64,000 nt of DNA, from positions 241,685-305,684 of the forward strand of contig NZ_SJXM01000004.1 of assembly GCF_004336805.1 (NCBI RefSeq), read 5' to 3'. Below the pieces are notes generated by a model. It did not search any database, was not told the DNA's origin, and saw only the letters and a program-made list of their open reading frames with translations. The DNA is from Aeromicrobium sp. IC_218. Its GTDB lineage: Bacteria; Actinomycetota; Actinomycetes; Propionibacteriales; Nocardioidaceae. The translations under genes were made by a program, and so were the position numbers. Positions 37,534-45,883 of this stretch are shown here, piece after piece (positions within the stretch are counted from its first letter, which is position 1; every line of letters starts with the position of its first letter).

Positions 37534-38444
37534 TGGGCGCCGGGCACGGACACGGCCACGCGCACGGGCACGCGGGCGGACGCCATCGCTGGCGGCTCGC
37601 CGCCGCGTTCGTGCTGGTGCTGGCCTTCTTCGTCGTCGAGCTGGTCGCCGGCCTCGTCTCGGGGTCGCTCGCGCTGCTGTCGGACGCCGGCCACATGGCC
37701 GCGGACGTCGTCGCCCTCGGTGCCGCGCTGACCGCCACGCACGTCGCAACCCGTCCCGACACCACCGGCCGCCGGACGTTCGGCTCCTACCGGGCCGAGG
37801 TGCTCGCCTCGGGGTTCGTCGTGCTGCTCATGCTGGGCGTCGCCGCCTACGTGGTGGTCGAGGCGGTCGGTCGGATCGGTGAGTCCGCGGACGTCCAGGT
37901 CGCACCGATGATCGTGGTCGGCGGCCTCGGTCTCGCGGTCAACGTCGTGTCGATGCTGCTGCTGGCCGGGGGAGCGGGCGAGAGCCTCAACGTGCGCGCC
38001 GCCTACCAGGAGGTCGTGGCCGACGCGGCCGGCTCGGTCGGCGTCATCGCCGCCGGGGTGCTCGTCGCGACCACCGGCGACTCCTGGTGGGACACCGTGG
38101 TCGCGCTCGCGGTGGGCGCGTTCGTCGCGGTGCGGGCCGTGCTGCTCGGGCGTCAGGTGCTGGCGGTGCTCGCGCAGCACGCGCCGGCCGGCCTGGACGT
38201 CGACGAGGTCGCCCGCGGGCTGGCCGCGATCGACGGCGTCGACGACGTGCACGACCTGCACGTCTGGACGCTCACGTCCGGCATGAACGTCGCCACCGCG
38301 CACCTGGTGGCGTCCCGGCCCGAGCAGCTGGCCGCGGTGCTGGACGACGCGCGCACCCTGCTGCGCGAGGAGCACGACGTCGAGCACGCGACCTTGCAGG
38401 TCGAGCCCCGCGAGGGCACCGCCTGCCGCGAGACCGGCTGGTAG
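37533..38444 (+). CDS. Cation diffusion facilitator metal exporter
   Basis: 303 residues. A His-rich N-terminus (GHGHGHAHGHAGG) precedes six membrane segments with the CDF metal sites LLSDAGHMAADVV (TM2, D-x3-H-x3-D-like) and the YQEVVADAAGSVGV equivalent (TM5). A C-terminal cytosolic domain follows (GVDDVHDLHVWTLTSG). It exports divalent metals (Zn, Cd, Co) in exchange for protons. The start overlaps the CmtR-like gene, so it is the sensor's likely target. The pair CmtR-like plus CDF differs from the mycobacterial pairing with a P-type ATPase. Confidence 0.93.
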   Translation: MGAGHGHGHAHGHAGGRHRWRLAAAFVLVLAFFVVELVAGLVSGSLALLSDAGHMAADVVALGAALTATHVATRPDTTGRRTFGSYRAEVLASGFVVLLMLGVAAYVVVEAVGRIGESADVQVAPMIVVGGLGLAVNVVSMLLLAGGAGESLNVRAAYQEVVADAAGSVGVIAAGVLVATTGDSWWDTVVALAVGAFVAVRAVLLGRQVLAVLAQHAPAGLDVDEVARGLAAIDGVDDVHDLHVWTLTSGMNVATAHLVASRPEQLAAVLDDARTLLREEHDVEHATLQVEPREGTACRETGW

Positions 38445-38445
38445 G

Positions 38446-38949
38446 TCAGCGCCGGCGGACGCCCATGACGCCGCAGACGGGGGCGGCCCAGCCGAGCGAC
38501 TCGGAGCGGGCGACCTCGACGTCGATCTCGGGCAGCACGTCGTCCGGGAACGGCTCGGGCCGGCGGCTGTCGAAGTTCATGTGGATCAGCGTCGCCTCGA
38601 CGGTGGCGGCGAGCCGTCCGTGCGTGCGGTCGACGATGAACGTGAGCGTGTGCAGGACCTTGTCCGAGCGTTCCAGGAAGCGGACGTGCACCGAGATCGC
38701 GTCGCCCAGCCGCAGCTCGGACAGGTAGGTCAGGTGGTGCTCGGCGGTGAACGTCGTCTGGCGCCGCTCCTCGATGTACTCCGGGCCCATGCCCATCTCG
38801 ATCGTGCGGTGCCACAGGCCGAGGCTGGCCTCCTCGAGGTAGCGCCCGATGTTCATGTGGTCGTTCTCGTCGAGGTACTCCGGCGGCACGACGCCCTCGC
38901 GGACGGCGGGCAGCTGCACGACCTCGTCGACGGTCGGAAGGTTGCTCAC
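38446..38949 (-). CDS. Hotdog-fold acyl-CoA thioesterase
   Basis: 167 residues. The 4HBT-type pattern PPEYLDENDHMNIGRYLEEAS is followed by ERRQTTFTAEHHLTYLSELRLGD and a beta-rich remainder. This resembles the thioesterase branch that hydrolyses short or medium acyl-CoAs, some on carnitine or betainyl-CoA pathways. It lies just downstream of icmF on the same strand, 10 nt from its stop, so it could be co-transcribed and drain acyl-CoA made there. Its stop is one base from the convergent CDF gene's stop. Confidence 0.82.
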   Translation of the reverse strand: MSNLPTVDEVVQLPAVREGVVPPEYLDENDHMNIGRYLEEASLGLWHRTIEMGMGPEYIEERRQTTFTAEHHLTYLSELRLGDAISVHVRFLERSDKVLHTLTFIVDRTHGRLAATVEATLIHMNFDSRRPEPFPDDVLPEIDVEVARSESLGWAAPVCGVMGVRRR

Positions 38950-38959
38950 GGACGCATCC

Positions 38960-41900
38960 TCACACGTTGCGGCGGTACTGGCCGCCGACCTCGAAGAACG
39001 CCTCGGTCACCTGCTGCAGCGAGCACACGCGGGCGGCGTCCATGAGCACGGCGAAGACGTTCTCGTGGTTGACCGCAGCCTCCTTGAGCCGCGCGATCGC
39101 CGCCTCGGCCTCGGACGTGTGCGCCTGCTGGAAGCCGTGGACCCGTTCGAGCTGCGACCGCTTCTCGTCCTCGGTGGCCCGGGCCAGCTCGACGACGGGC
39201 GGCTCGGTCTCGGCGTCGGGCTTGCGGAACGTGTTGACGCCGATGATCGGCAGCGAGCCGTCGTGCTTGCGGTGCTCGTAGAGCATCGACTCGTCCTGGA
39301 TGCGGCCGCGCTGGTAGCCGGTCTCCATCGCGCCGAGCACGCCGCCGCGCTCGCTGATCGCCTCGAACTCGCGCAGCACGGCCTCCTCCACGAGGTCGGT
39401 CAGCTCGTCGATGACGAACGAGCCCTGGAGCGGGTTCTCGTTCATCGCCAGGCCCCACTCGCGATTGATGATCAGCTGGATCGCCAGGGCGCGGCGCACC
39501 GACTCCTCGGTCGGGGTCGTCACGGCCTCGTCGAAGGCGTTCGTGTGCAGGCTGTTGGCGTTGTCGTAGATCGCGATGAGCGCCTGCAGCGTGGTGCGGA
39601 TGTCGTTGAAGTCCATCTCCTGGGCGTGCAGCGACCGGCCGGACGTCTGCACGTGGTACTTCAGCTTCTGGCTGCGCTCGTTGGCGCCGTACTTGTCGCG
39701 CATCGTGACCGCCCAGATGCGGCGGGCGACGCGGCCGAGCACGGAGTACTCCGGGTCCATGCCGTTGGAGAAGAAGAACGACAGGTTGGGGGCGAACGCG
39801 TCGACGTCCATGCCGCGGGCCAGGTAGGCCTCGACGTAGGTGAAGCCGTTGGCGAGGGTGAACGCGAGCTGGCTGATGGGGTTCGCCCCGGCCTCGGCGA
39901 TGTGGTAGCCCGAGATCGAGACCGAGTAGAAGTTCCGGACGCCCTGCTCGATGAACCACTCCTGGACGTCGGCCATCATCCGCAGGCTGAACTCGGTGGA
40001 GAACAGGCAGGTGTTCTGGCCCTGGTCCTCCTTGAGGATGTCGGCCTGCACGGTGCCGCGGACGTTCTGCAGCGCCCGCTGGCGCAGCTCCTCGTGCTCG
40101 GCGGCGTCGGGCTCGCGGCCCTCGCGCTCGCGGAACGCGTCGACCTGCTGGTCGATGGTGGTGTTGAGGAAGAACGCCAGCACCGTCGGCGCCGGTCCGT
40201 TGATCGTCATGGAGACGGACGTCGTGGGCGAGACGAGGTCGAACCCGTCGTACAGCGCCTTCATGTCGTCCAGCGTCGCGACCGAGACGCCGGACGTGCC
40301 GACCTTGCCGTAGACGTCGGGTCGCAGGTCGGGGTCGCGGCCGTAGAGCGTCACCGAGTCGAAGGCGGTCGACAGACGGGTCGCCTCCGAGTCCGACGAC
40401 AGCAGCTTGAAGCGGCGGTTGGTGCGGAACGGGTCGCCCTCGCCGGCGAACATGCGGGCGGGGTCCTCGCCGTCGCGCTTGAACGGGAACACGCCCGCGG
40501 TGAACGGGAAGAAACCGGGCAGGTTCTCGCGCCGCCAGAACGACACCAGGTCGCCGTGGTCGGTGAAGCGCGGCAGGCTCACCCGCGGCACCTTGGTGCC
40601 CGACAGCGACTCGCGGGTCAGACGGGTGCGGATCTCCTTGTCACGGATCCGCACGACCTGCTCGTCGCCGGCGTAGGACTCCACGACGTCGGCCCAGCCG
40701 TCGAGCTGGCGGCGCACCTCGCCGGGCAGGTCCTCGCGGGCGCGCTCGGCCAGCGCGGCGACGTCGGCGCTGTCGGGCAGCTCGGCGGCGACGGCCTCGA
40801 GCCGCTGCAGCCGTCGCGCCTGACCGGCCAGCCGGACGGTCTCGGCGTGGTACCCGCGCACCGTCTCGACGATCTCGGCCAGGTACCGCGTGCGCTCGGG
40901 CGGGACGACCTGGGCGATGCCGCTGGAGTGGCGCACGTCCACGACCGGCAGCGTGCCCTCGGCGACGGCCAGCCCGCGCTCGGCCAGCAGCCCGCGCAGG
41001 TGCTGGTACAGCGCGGTGACGCCGTCGTCGTTGAACGTGGCCGCCGAGGTGCCGAACACCGGCATGTCCTCGGGCCGCTTGCCGAACGCCTCGCGGTTGC
41101 GGACGAGCTGGCGGCCGACGTCGCGCAGGGCGTCCTTGGCGCCGCGGCGCTCGAACTTGTTGATCGCCACGACGTCGGCGAAGTCGAGCATGTCGATCTT
41201 CTCCAGCTGCGAGGCCGCCCCGAACTCCGGCGTCATGACGTACATGGAGACGTCGACGAACGGCACGATCGCCGCGTCGCCCTGGCCGATGCCCGGTGTC
41301 TCGACGACCACGAGGTCGTGGCCGGCCGCCTTGAGCAGCGCGATGACGTCGGTGAGGGCCTCGGGCACCTCGCGGTCGCCGCGGGTGGCCAGCGAGCGGA
41401 AGTAGACGCGGTCGCCGTCGAGGCTGTTCATCCGGATGCGGTCGCCGAGCAGGGCGCCGCCGCCCTTGCGCCGGGTCGGGTCGACCGCGACGACGGCGAC
41501 GCGCAGCTTGTCCTGCTGGTCGACCCGGAAGCGGCGGACGATCTCGTCGGTGAGCGAGCTCTTGCCCGAGCCGCCGGTGCCGGTGATGCCCAGCACCGGG
41601 GCGGTCGAGCGCTCGGCGGCGGCGCGGACGGCCTCACGGGTCCCGTCGTCCAGGTGGCCGAGCTCGGCCCCGGTGATCGCCCGGGCCAGCGCGGCGCGGT
41701 CGCCGGACAGGACGGCGTCCAGCGACACCGGGCCCTGCTCCCACAGGTCGACGTCGCACTCGCGCACGAGCGTGTTGATCATGCCGGGCAGGCCGAGCCG
41801 CTGGCCGTCCTCGGGGCTGAACACGGTGACGCCGGCGCGGCGCAGGCGCTCGATCTCCTCGGGCACGATGACGCCGCCCCCGCCGCCGTAGACCTTCACG

Positions 41901-42175
41901 TGCCCGGCGCCGCGCTCGCGCAGCGACTCGACGAGGTACTCGAAGTACTCGACGTGACCGCCCTGGTAGGAGCTGACCGCGACGCCCTGCACGTCCTCCT
42001 CGACGGCGGCGTCGACGACCTCGGCGACCGAGCGGTTGTGGCCCAGGTGCACGACCTCCGCGCCCTGCGACTGCAGGATGCGGCGCATGATGTTGATCGA
42101 CGCGTCGTGCCCGTCGAACAGGGCGGACGCGGTGACGAACCGGACCGGGTGGACGGGCTGGTGCAGGTCGGACAT
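38960..42175 (-). CDS. icmF: Fused isobutyryl-CoA mutase IcmF
   Basis: AdoCbl-dependent interconversion of isobutyryl-CoA and n-butyryl-CoA. The 1071-residue chain has all three IcmF parts: N-terminal B12-binding domain with DGHDASINIMRR (His23 as lower cobalt ligand), a central MeaB-like G-protein chaperone (GTGGSGKSSLTDEI, about residue 205; later AVDPTRRKGGGALLGDR and NKFERRG) and a large mutase barrel (FPFTAGVFPFKR, DVYGKVGTSGVSVATLDDM, NTTIDQQVDAF, STEFSLRMMADVQEW). ATG 42175 follows GGAGGCCCCTCC. A MarR gene is divergent. Related fused mutases can prefer pivalyl- or isovaleryl-CoA, which residue-level comparison would decide. Confidence 0.95.
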   Translation of the reverse strand: MSDLHQPVHPVRFVTASALFDGHDASINIMRRILQSQGAEVVHLGHNRSVAEVVDAAVEEDVQGVAVSSYQGGHVEYFEYLVESLRERGAGHVKVYGGGGGVIVPEEIERLRRAGVTVFSPEDGQRLGLPGMINTLVRECDVDLWEQGPVSLDAVLSGDRAALARAITGAELGHLDDGTREAVRAAAERSTAPVLGITGTGGSGKSSLTDEIVRRFRVDQQDKLRVAVVAVDPTRRKGGGALLGDRIRMNSLDGDRVYFRSLATRGDREVPEALTDVIALLKAAGHDLVVVETPGIGQGDAAIVPFVDVSMYVMTPEFGAASQLEKIDMLDFADVVAINKFERRGAKDALRDVGRQLVRNREAFGKRPEDMPVFGTSAATFNDDGVTALYQHLRGLLAERGLAVAEGTLPVVDVRHSSGIAQVVPPERTRYLAEIVETVRGYHAETVRLAGQARRLQRLEAVAAELPDSADVAALAERAREDLPGEVRRQLDGWADVVESYAGDEQVVRIRDKEIRTRLTRESLSGTKVPRVSLPRFTDHGDLVSFWRRENLPGFFPFTAGVFPFKRDGEDPARMFAGEGDPFRTNRRFKLLSSDSEATRLSTAFDSVTLYGRDPDLRPDVYGKVGTSGVSVATLDDMKALYDGFDLVSPTTSVSMTINGPAPTVLAFFLNTTIDQQVDAFREREGREPDAAEHEELRQRALQNVRGTVQADILKEDQGQNTCLFSTEFSLRMMADVQEWFIEQGVRNFYSVSISGYHIAEAGANPISQLAFTLANGFTYVEAYLARGMDVDAFAPNLSFFFSNGMDPEYSVLGRVARRIWAVTMRDKYGANERSQKLKYHVQTSGRSLHAQEMDFNDIRTTLQALIAIYDNANSLHTNAFDEAVTTPTEESVRRALAIQLIINREWGLAMNENPLQGSFVIDELTDLVEEAVLREFEAISERGGVLGAMETGYQRGRIQDESMLYEHRKHDGSLPIIGVNTFRKPDAETEPPVVELARATEDEKRSQLERVHGFQQAHTSEAEAAIARLKEAAVNHENVFAVLMDAARVCSLQQVTEAFFEVGGQYRRNV

Positions 42176-42193
42176 GGAGGGGCCTCCGAGAAC

Positions 42194-42256
42194 TTCGTTG
42201 GAACCCCGATAGTAGGACATCCAATGAATTGACGGAAGACGTCCGCGCGCTAGGGT
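42194..42256. promoter_or_regulatory. icmF/marR divergent promoter region
   Basis: For marR, TTGACG (42229-42234) and TAGGGT (42251-42256) are spaced 16 bp, with the ATG seven nt on (leaderless). For icmF a reverse TACTAT lies at 42214-42209. TTCGTTGG (42194-42201) and CCAATGAA (42221-42228) form an imperfect inverted repeat over both, a candidate MarR operator. Confidence 0.5.
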
Positions 42257-42263
42257 CACCCCC

Positions 42264-42773
42264 ATGACCGAGACGTCCCGGCTGGACTTCGACCCCATCG
42301 AGCGGGCCGGCCAGCTGTGGCACGAGCACTTCGGCGAGGCCACCGACGAGATGCTGCTGGCCACCTCGATCATGCGGGTCCAGCAGCTGATGCTGGCCCG
42401 CCTGGACGCCGCGCTGAAGCCGTTCGGCATCACGTTCGCCCGCTACGAGGTGCTCGTGCTCATCTCGTTCAGCCGAGCCGGCTCCCTGCCGCTGAGCAAG
42501 ATCGGCGAGCGGCTGATGGTGCACCCGACGTCGGTCACCAACGCCATCGACCGGCTCGAGAGCCAGGGCCTGGTCGTCCGCGAGGCCGACGGCAGCGACC
42601 GCCGCCGCACGCTCGCCAGCCTCACCGCGGAGGGCCGCCGCGTCGTCGAGCAGGCCACCCGCGCGCTGCACGACATCGACTTCGCGGTGGACGGGCTCGC
42701 CCCGGAGCAGCAGCGCCAGGCCTTCGACCTGCTGCGCGCGATGCGCTCGGCCGCCGGCGACTTCCCCGCCTAG
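42264..42773 (+). CDS. MarR-family transcriptional regulator
   Basis: 169 residues: dimerisation helices on both sides of a winged helix, ITFARYEVLVLISFSRAGSLPLSKIGERLMVHPTSVTNAIDRLES, then the wing GLVVREADGSDRRRTLASLTAEGR, which has the DxRR of MarR wings. Divergent from icmF across 88 bp with a candidate operator, so it is likely to regulate icmF, perhaps in response to an acyl-CoA or its acid. The transcript appears leaderless. A hairpin lies after the stop. Confidence 0.92.
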   Translation: MTETSRLDFDPIERAGQLWHEHFGEATDEMLLATSIMRVQQLMLARLDAALKPFGITFARYEVLVLISFSRAGSLPLSKIGERLMVHPTSVTNAIDRLESQGLVVREADGSDRRRTLASLTAEGRRVVEQATRALHDIDFAVDGLAPEQQRQAFDLLRAMRSAAGDFPA

Positions 42774-42781
42774 GAACGACG

Positions 42782-42814
42782 ACGGCGCCGGTCCCCGAGG
42801 GGAGCCGGCGCCGT
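42782..42814. terminator. Hairpin between convergent genes
   Basis: ACGGCGCCGG (42782-42791) with CCGGCGCCGT (42805-42814), and an inner TCCCC/GGGGA pair, between marR and the convergent secreted-protein gene. Confidence 0.8.
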
Positions 42815-42828
42815 GCCTGGAGCGTGCG

Positions 42829-43575
42829 TCAGATCTTGACGTTGCGCGTCGCGCCACCCTGCAGCGAGGTGGTGGTCTTCACCAGCGCGCGGTAGTTGGC
42901 CTTCTTGCTCGAGCGGTACGAGAACTTGAACGAGCCGTTGCTCTTCGGGCGGACCTTCTTGATGGTCTTCCACTTGCGGCCGCTCTTCTTCTGCACCAGC
43001 ACCTGCGACACGCGGGCCCACCGGCCGTTCGGCTGGATCGCGCGCCACTTGGTGCCGCTCACGCGGATCTTCGAGCCGCTCTTGCGCAGCTTCAGCAGCG
43101 CCGAGCTGTCGATCGTGCGGCGGATCTGGAAGACGTTGCTGGTCGCCGTCAGGCCGAACGTGGTGCGGGTGCTGTAGTCGGCGCTGTAGTAGTAGCCCCA
43201 GGCCTTGATGTTGCGGATCTGGGCGACTCCGGCACCCGAGCTGCGCGGGAAGGAGACGTTGCTGGAGTTGTAGGTCGGCAGCGAGATGACGCGACGCTTC
43301 TTGCCGCCGATCCACAGCTCGCCCGAGGCCGACGTGACGGTCGCCCGCTCGGGCAGCGAGTAGGTCACGCGCGCGTTGGCGTAGACCGTCGAGCTGTACT
43401 TGTTGAGCAGGGTGTGGGACACCGCGACGCGGACCGAGCCGACGGCGGCGGCCTGGGTCTGGCTGCTGGTGGACGCCGGAGCGGCGTGCGCGGGCGTGCC
43501 GGCGAAGGCGACGGCCGCGGCGGTGATGGCGACGGTGCTGGCAGTGGCCAGGCGGCGCGACAGGGTGAGACGCAT
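42829..43575 (-). CDS. Secreted beta-rich protein of unknown function
   Basis: 248 residues. A signal peptide of about 33 residues ending AHA-A. The mature part is rich in Ser, Thr, Lys and Arg, with no cysteine-rich or catalytic motif. The last ~75 residues (WARVSQVLVQKKSGRKWKTI...NYRALV) look like the immunoglobulin-like repeat common at the C-terminus of actinobacterial surface proteins. ATG 43575 is chosen since it begins the signal sequence (RLTLSRRLATA). Role unknown. Confidence 0.75.
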   Translation of the reverse strand: MRLTLSRRLATASTVAITAAAVAFAGTPAHAAPASTSSQTQAAAVGSVRVAVSHTLLNKYSSTVYANARVTYSLPERATVTSASGELWIGGKKRRVISLPTYNSSNVSFPRSSGAGVAQIRNIKAWGYYYSADYSTRTTFGLTATSNVFQIRRTIDSSALLKLRKSGSKIRVSGTKWRAIQPNGRWARVSQVLVQKKSGRKWKTIKKVRPKSNGSFKFSYRSSKKANYRALVKTTTSLQGGATRNVKI

Positions 43576-43673
43576 GGAGTGGACCCCCGGGGGACGAGTG
43601 AACAAGTTGTGCGGAGGTTATCGGTTTCCTGTGCGGGGCGTCGCGCTGGAAGGGACCGTCTCGCCAGAACCGG

Positions 43674-43717
43674 GACCGACGTCCCGGGACAAAGCGTTAC
43701 GGCCCGGGACGTCGGTC
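43674..43717 (-). terminator. acyl-CoA oxidase gene terminator
   Basis: A 15-bp perfect stem (43674-43688 with 43703-43717), 14-nt loop, starting 14 nt past the stop of the minus-strand acyl-CoA oxidase gene. Confidence 0.82.
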
Positions 43718-43731
43718 ACGGGGAGCGGCCG

Positions 43732-45630
43732 TCAGCCCTCCAGCATGGCGGCGCCGAGGGTGTGCTCGGGGACGCCGAGACCCTCGACGAGCGTGAGGGT
43801 CAGCGGGGCGAGCTCGGCCAGCAGCCGGTCGATCTCGATGGTGACCTGCTTGGCCCGCGAGTCGGTGAGCCGGTGGTGCGCCATGAACCACGCGGCGTCC
43901 TCCTCGACGACGCTCAGCGCGTAGAGCGAGCAGACCTTGCGCAGCAGCTCGGCGGCCTCCTCGTCCTCGCAGCGCGCGATGCCGGCGGTGAACGCCTCCA
44001 GCACGATGCGGTCGATGTGGGCGACGCCCACCCGCACGACGTGGTCCTGGGCCTGGTTGAAGACGGCGAACGCCTGGGCCGGGTCCTCCTTGTCGGCCCG
44101 GCGCAGCCGGCGCGCCGCCGTCTCGATGAGGTGCTCCTCGCGGTCCTCGAACAGCTGCAGCTGCGTGCCCCGGTCGAGCAGGTCGTGCTCGGCGTCCTTG
44201 CCCGGCCGGGCGTCGATGAGCCGCTGGATGAGCGTCGGCGCCGCGGTGCGCTCGCGCACGACGTCGGTGATCGTGCCGGCCACGAACCGCACCATGCCGA
44301 CCGGGTCGAGCCCGCCGACCTCCTGGGCGTACGCGGTGAGCTGCTCCTTGGCCACGAGCTGCATGAGCACGTGGTTGTCGCCCTCGAAGGTGGTGAACAC
44401 GTCGGTGTCGGCGCGCAGCCGGGTCAGCCGGTTCTCCTCGAGGTAGCCGGCGCCGCCGCACATCTCGCGGGCCTCCTGGATGGCGCGCGTGGCGTACCAG
44501 GTCTGGGCCGCCTTCAGGCCGGCCGCGCGGCCCTCGAGCTCGCGCTGCTTCTGCGCGTCGGGCGTGCCGCCGGACTGCATCCGGTGCATGCGGGCGACGA
44601 GCTGGTTCTGGCCGAACCGGAAGGCGTACGCGCGCGCGAGCAGGGGCAGCAGCCGGCGCTGGTGCACGCGGTAGTCGATGAGCCGCGCCTCCTCGTCCAC
44701 GCCGACGAACTGGCGGCGCTGCACGGCGTACCGGCCGGCGATGCTCAGCGCCACCTCGGCCGCGGCGCCGGCGGACCCGCCGACGCTGACCCGGCCGCGG
44801 ATGAGCGTGCCGATCATGGTGAAGAAGCGGGCGTTGCGGCTCTCGATCGGGGACGAGTACGTGCCGTCCTCGGCCACGTCGCCGTAGCGGTTGAGCAGGT
44901 TCTCGCGCGGCACGCGCACCTGGTCGAACAGGATGCGGCCGTTGTCGACGGCGCCCAGGCCGCCCTTCGGGCCGCAGTCGGACGTCGTGACGCCGGGCAG
45001 GTCGTTGCCGTCCTCGTCGCGGATCGGCACGACGAAGCAGTGGACGCCGTGGTCCTCGTCGAGCGTGCGCAGCTGGGCGAACACGGCCGCCACGCGGGCG
45101 TGGGCCGCGGCGCCGCCGATGTAGTCCTTGCGCGCCGACGGGGTCGGCGAGTCGATGACGAACTCCTGCGTCGCGGGGTCGTACGTCGCGGTGGTCTCCA
45201 GGCTCTGGACGTCGCTGCCGTGCCCGGTCTCGGTCATCGCGAAGCAGCCGAGCAGGTCGCAGCTGATCAGGTCGCGGACGTACGCGTCGTGGTGGCGCTT
45301 GGTGCCGAGGTTCTCGATCGCCCCGCCGAACAGTCCCCACTGGACGCCGGCCTTGACCATGAGCGACAGGTCGAACTGGGCCAGCATCTCGATGCCCGTG
45401 ACCGACATGCCCGGGTCGCCGAGCCCGCCGTTCTCGACCGTGAACCCGGCGGCCGGGATGCCGGTGGGGACCAACTTGCGCAGCTGCTCGAGCACGCGGT
45501 CGCGCGCCTGGTCCATCGAGAGGGTGGGGTCGTACAGCAGGTCCATGCCGGCGAGCTCGACGCGGGCCTGCTCGCGCACGTGGCGCCACTTGCCGTCCAG
45601 GGCGATCCGGAGCTGTTCGCTGAGCGTCAT
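43732..45630 (-). CDS. Acyl-CoA oxidase
   Basis: 632 residues, FAD-dependent alpha,beta-dehydrogenation of acyl-CoA with electrons passed to oxygen. Seen: FAMTETGHGSDVQSLETTATYD (the acyl-CoA dehydrogenase/oxidase FAD loop), LNRYGDVAEDGTY, FFTMIGTLIRGRVSVGGSAG and the EMCGGAGYLEENRL plus DTDVFTTFEGDNHVLMQL region with the catalytic-base context. The length, about 60% more than acyl-CoA dehydrogenases, fits ACOX-type enzymes with an additional C-terminal helical domain. The ATG lies at the edge of the divergent riboswitch promoter region. Confidence 0.92.
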   Translation of the reverse strand: MTLSEQLRIALDGKWRHVREQARVELAGMDLLYDPTLSMDQARDRVLEQLRKLVPTGIPAAGFTVENGGLGDPGMSVTGIEMLAQFDLSLMVKAGVQWGLFGGAIENLGTKRHHDAYVRDLISCDLLGCFAMTETGHGSDVQSLETTATYDPATQEFVIDSPTPSARKDYIGGAAAHARVAAVFAQLRTLDEDHGVHCFVVPIRDEDGNDLPGVTTSDCGPKGGLGAVDNGRILFDQVRVPRENLLNRYGDVAEDGTYSSPIESRNARFFTMIGTLIRGRVSVGGSAGAAAEVALSIAGRYAVQRRQFVGVDEEARLIDYRVHQRRLLPLLARAYAFRFGQNQLVARMHRMQSGGTPDAQKQRELEGRAAGLKAAQTWYATRAIQEAREMCGGAGYLEENRLTRLRADTDVFTTFEGDNHVLMQLVAKEQLTAYAQEVGGLDPVGMVRFVAGTITDVVRERTAAPTLIQRLIDARPGKDAEHDLLDRGTQLQLFEDREEHLIETAARRLRRADKEDPAQAFAVFNQAQDHVVRVGVAHIDRIVLEAFTAGIARCEDEEAAELLRKVCSLYALSVVEEDAAWFMAHHRLTDSRAKQVTIEIDRLLAELAPLTLTLVEGLGVPEHTLGAAMLEG

Positions 45631-45682
45631 GGCGGCACCCTAGTTCCGGGTCGCCGACTTCGCCCGTCGCGTCGGGCGGAGG

Positions 45683-45688
45683 TATGGT
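45683..45688 (+). promoter_or_regulatory. -10 element of the cobalamin uptake operon
   Basis: TATGGT, about seven nt before the expected start of the riboswitch transcript. Confidence 0.45.
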
Positions 45689-45689
45689 T

Positions 45690-45830
45690 CCCCTGCCCGA
45701 CCGGGCAGATCCACCACTCGTCCCACGCGGGGGAAGCCGGTCCAAGTCCGGCGCTGACCCGCAGCCGTAGGCCACCTCGCCGGTGGCGAGCCGGAACGCC
45801 CGCCGGGACGTCTGACCCCCAGGCTGTCGC
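45690..45830 (+). promoter_or_regulatory. Cobalamin (AdoCbl) riboswitch
   Basis: The leader has the conserved B12-aptamer core: GGGGAAGCCGGTCC, AAGTCCGGCGCTGACCCGCAGC and the closing GAGCCGGAACGCC. The B12-box sequence GCTGACCCGCAGCCGT (45753 on) is diagnostic. The next gene's Shine-Dalgarno (GGAAGGA at 45872) lies about 40 nt beyond the aptamer, so control could be by hiding it. Cobalamin binding should switch off the downstream uptake operon. Ends are approximate. Confidence 0.92.
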
Positions 45831-45883
45831 GGAACGCAGCGGGCAGGGCCCTCCCTTCCCGCGCCGCAGCCGGAAGGACTCGC

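Noticed and set aside
38849..42232. 1127-residue open frame opposite icmF
   Set aside because: Same shadow effect; the minus-strand IcmF has every expected motif over this stretch.
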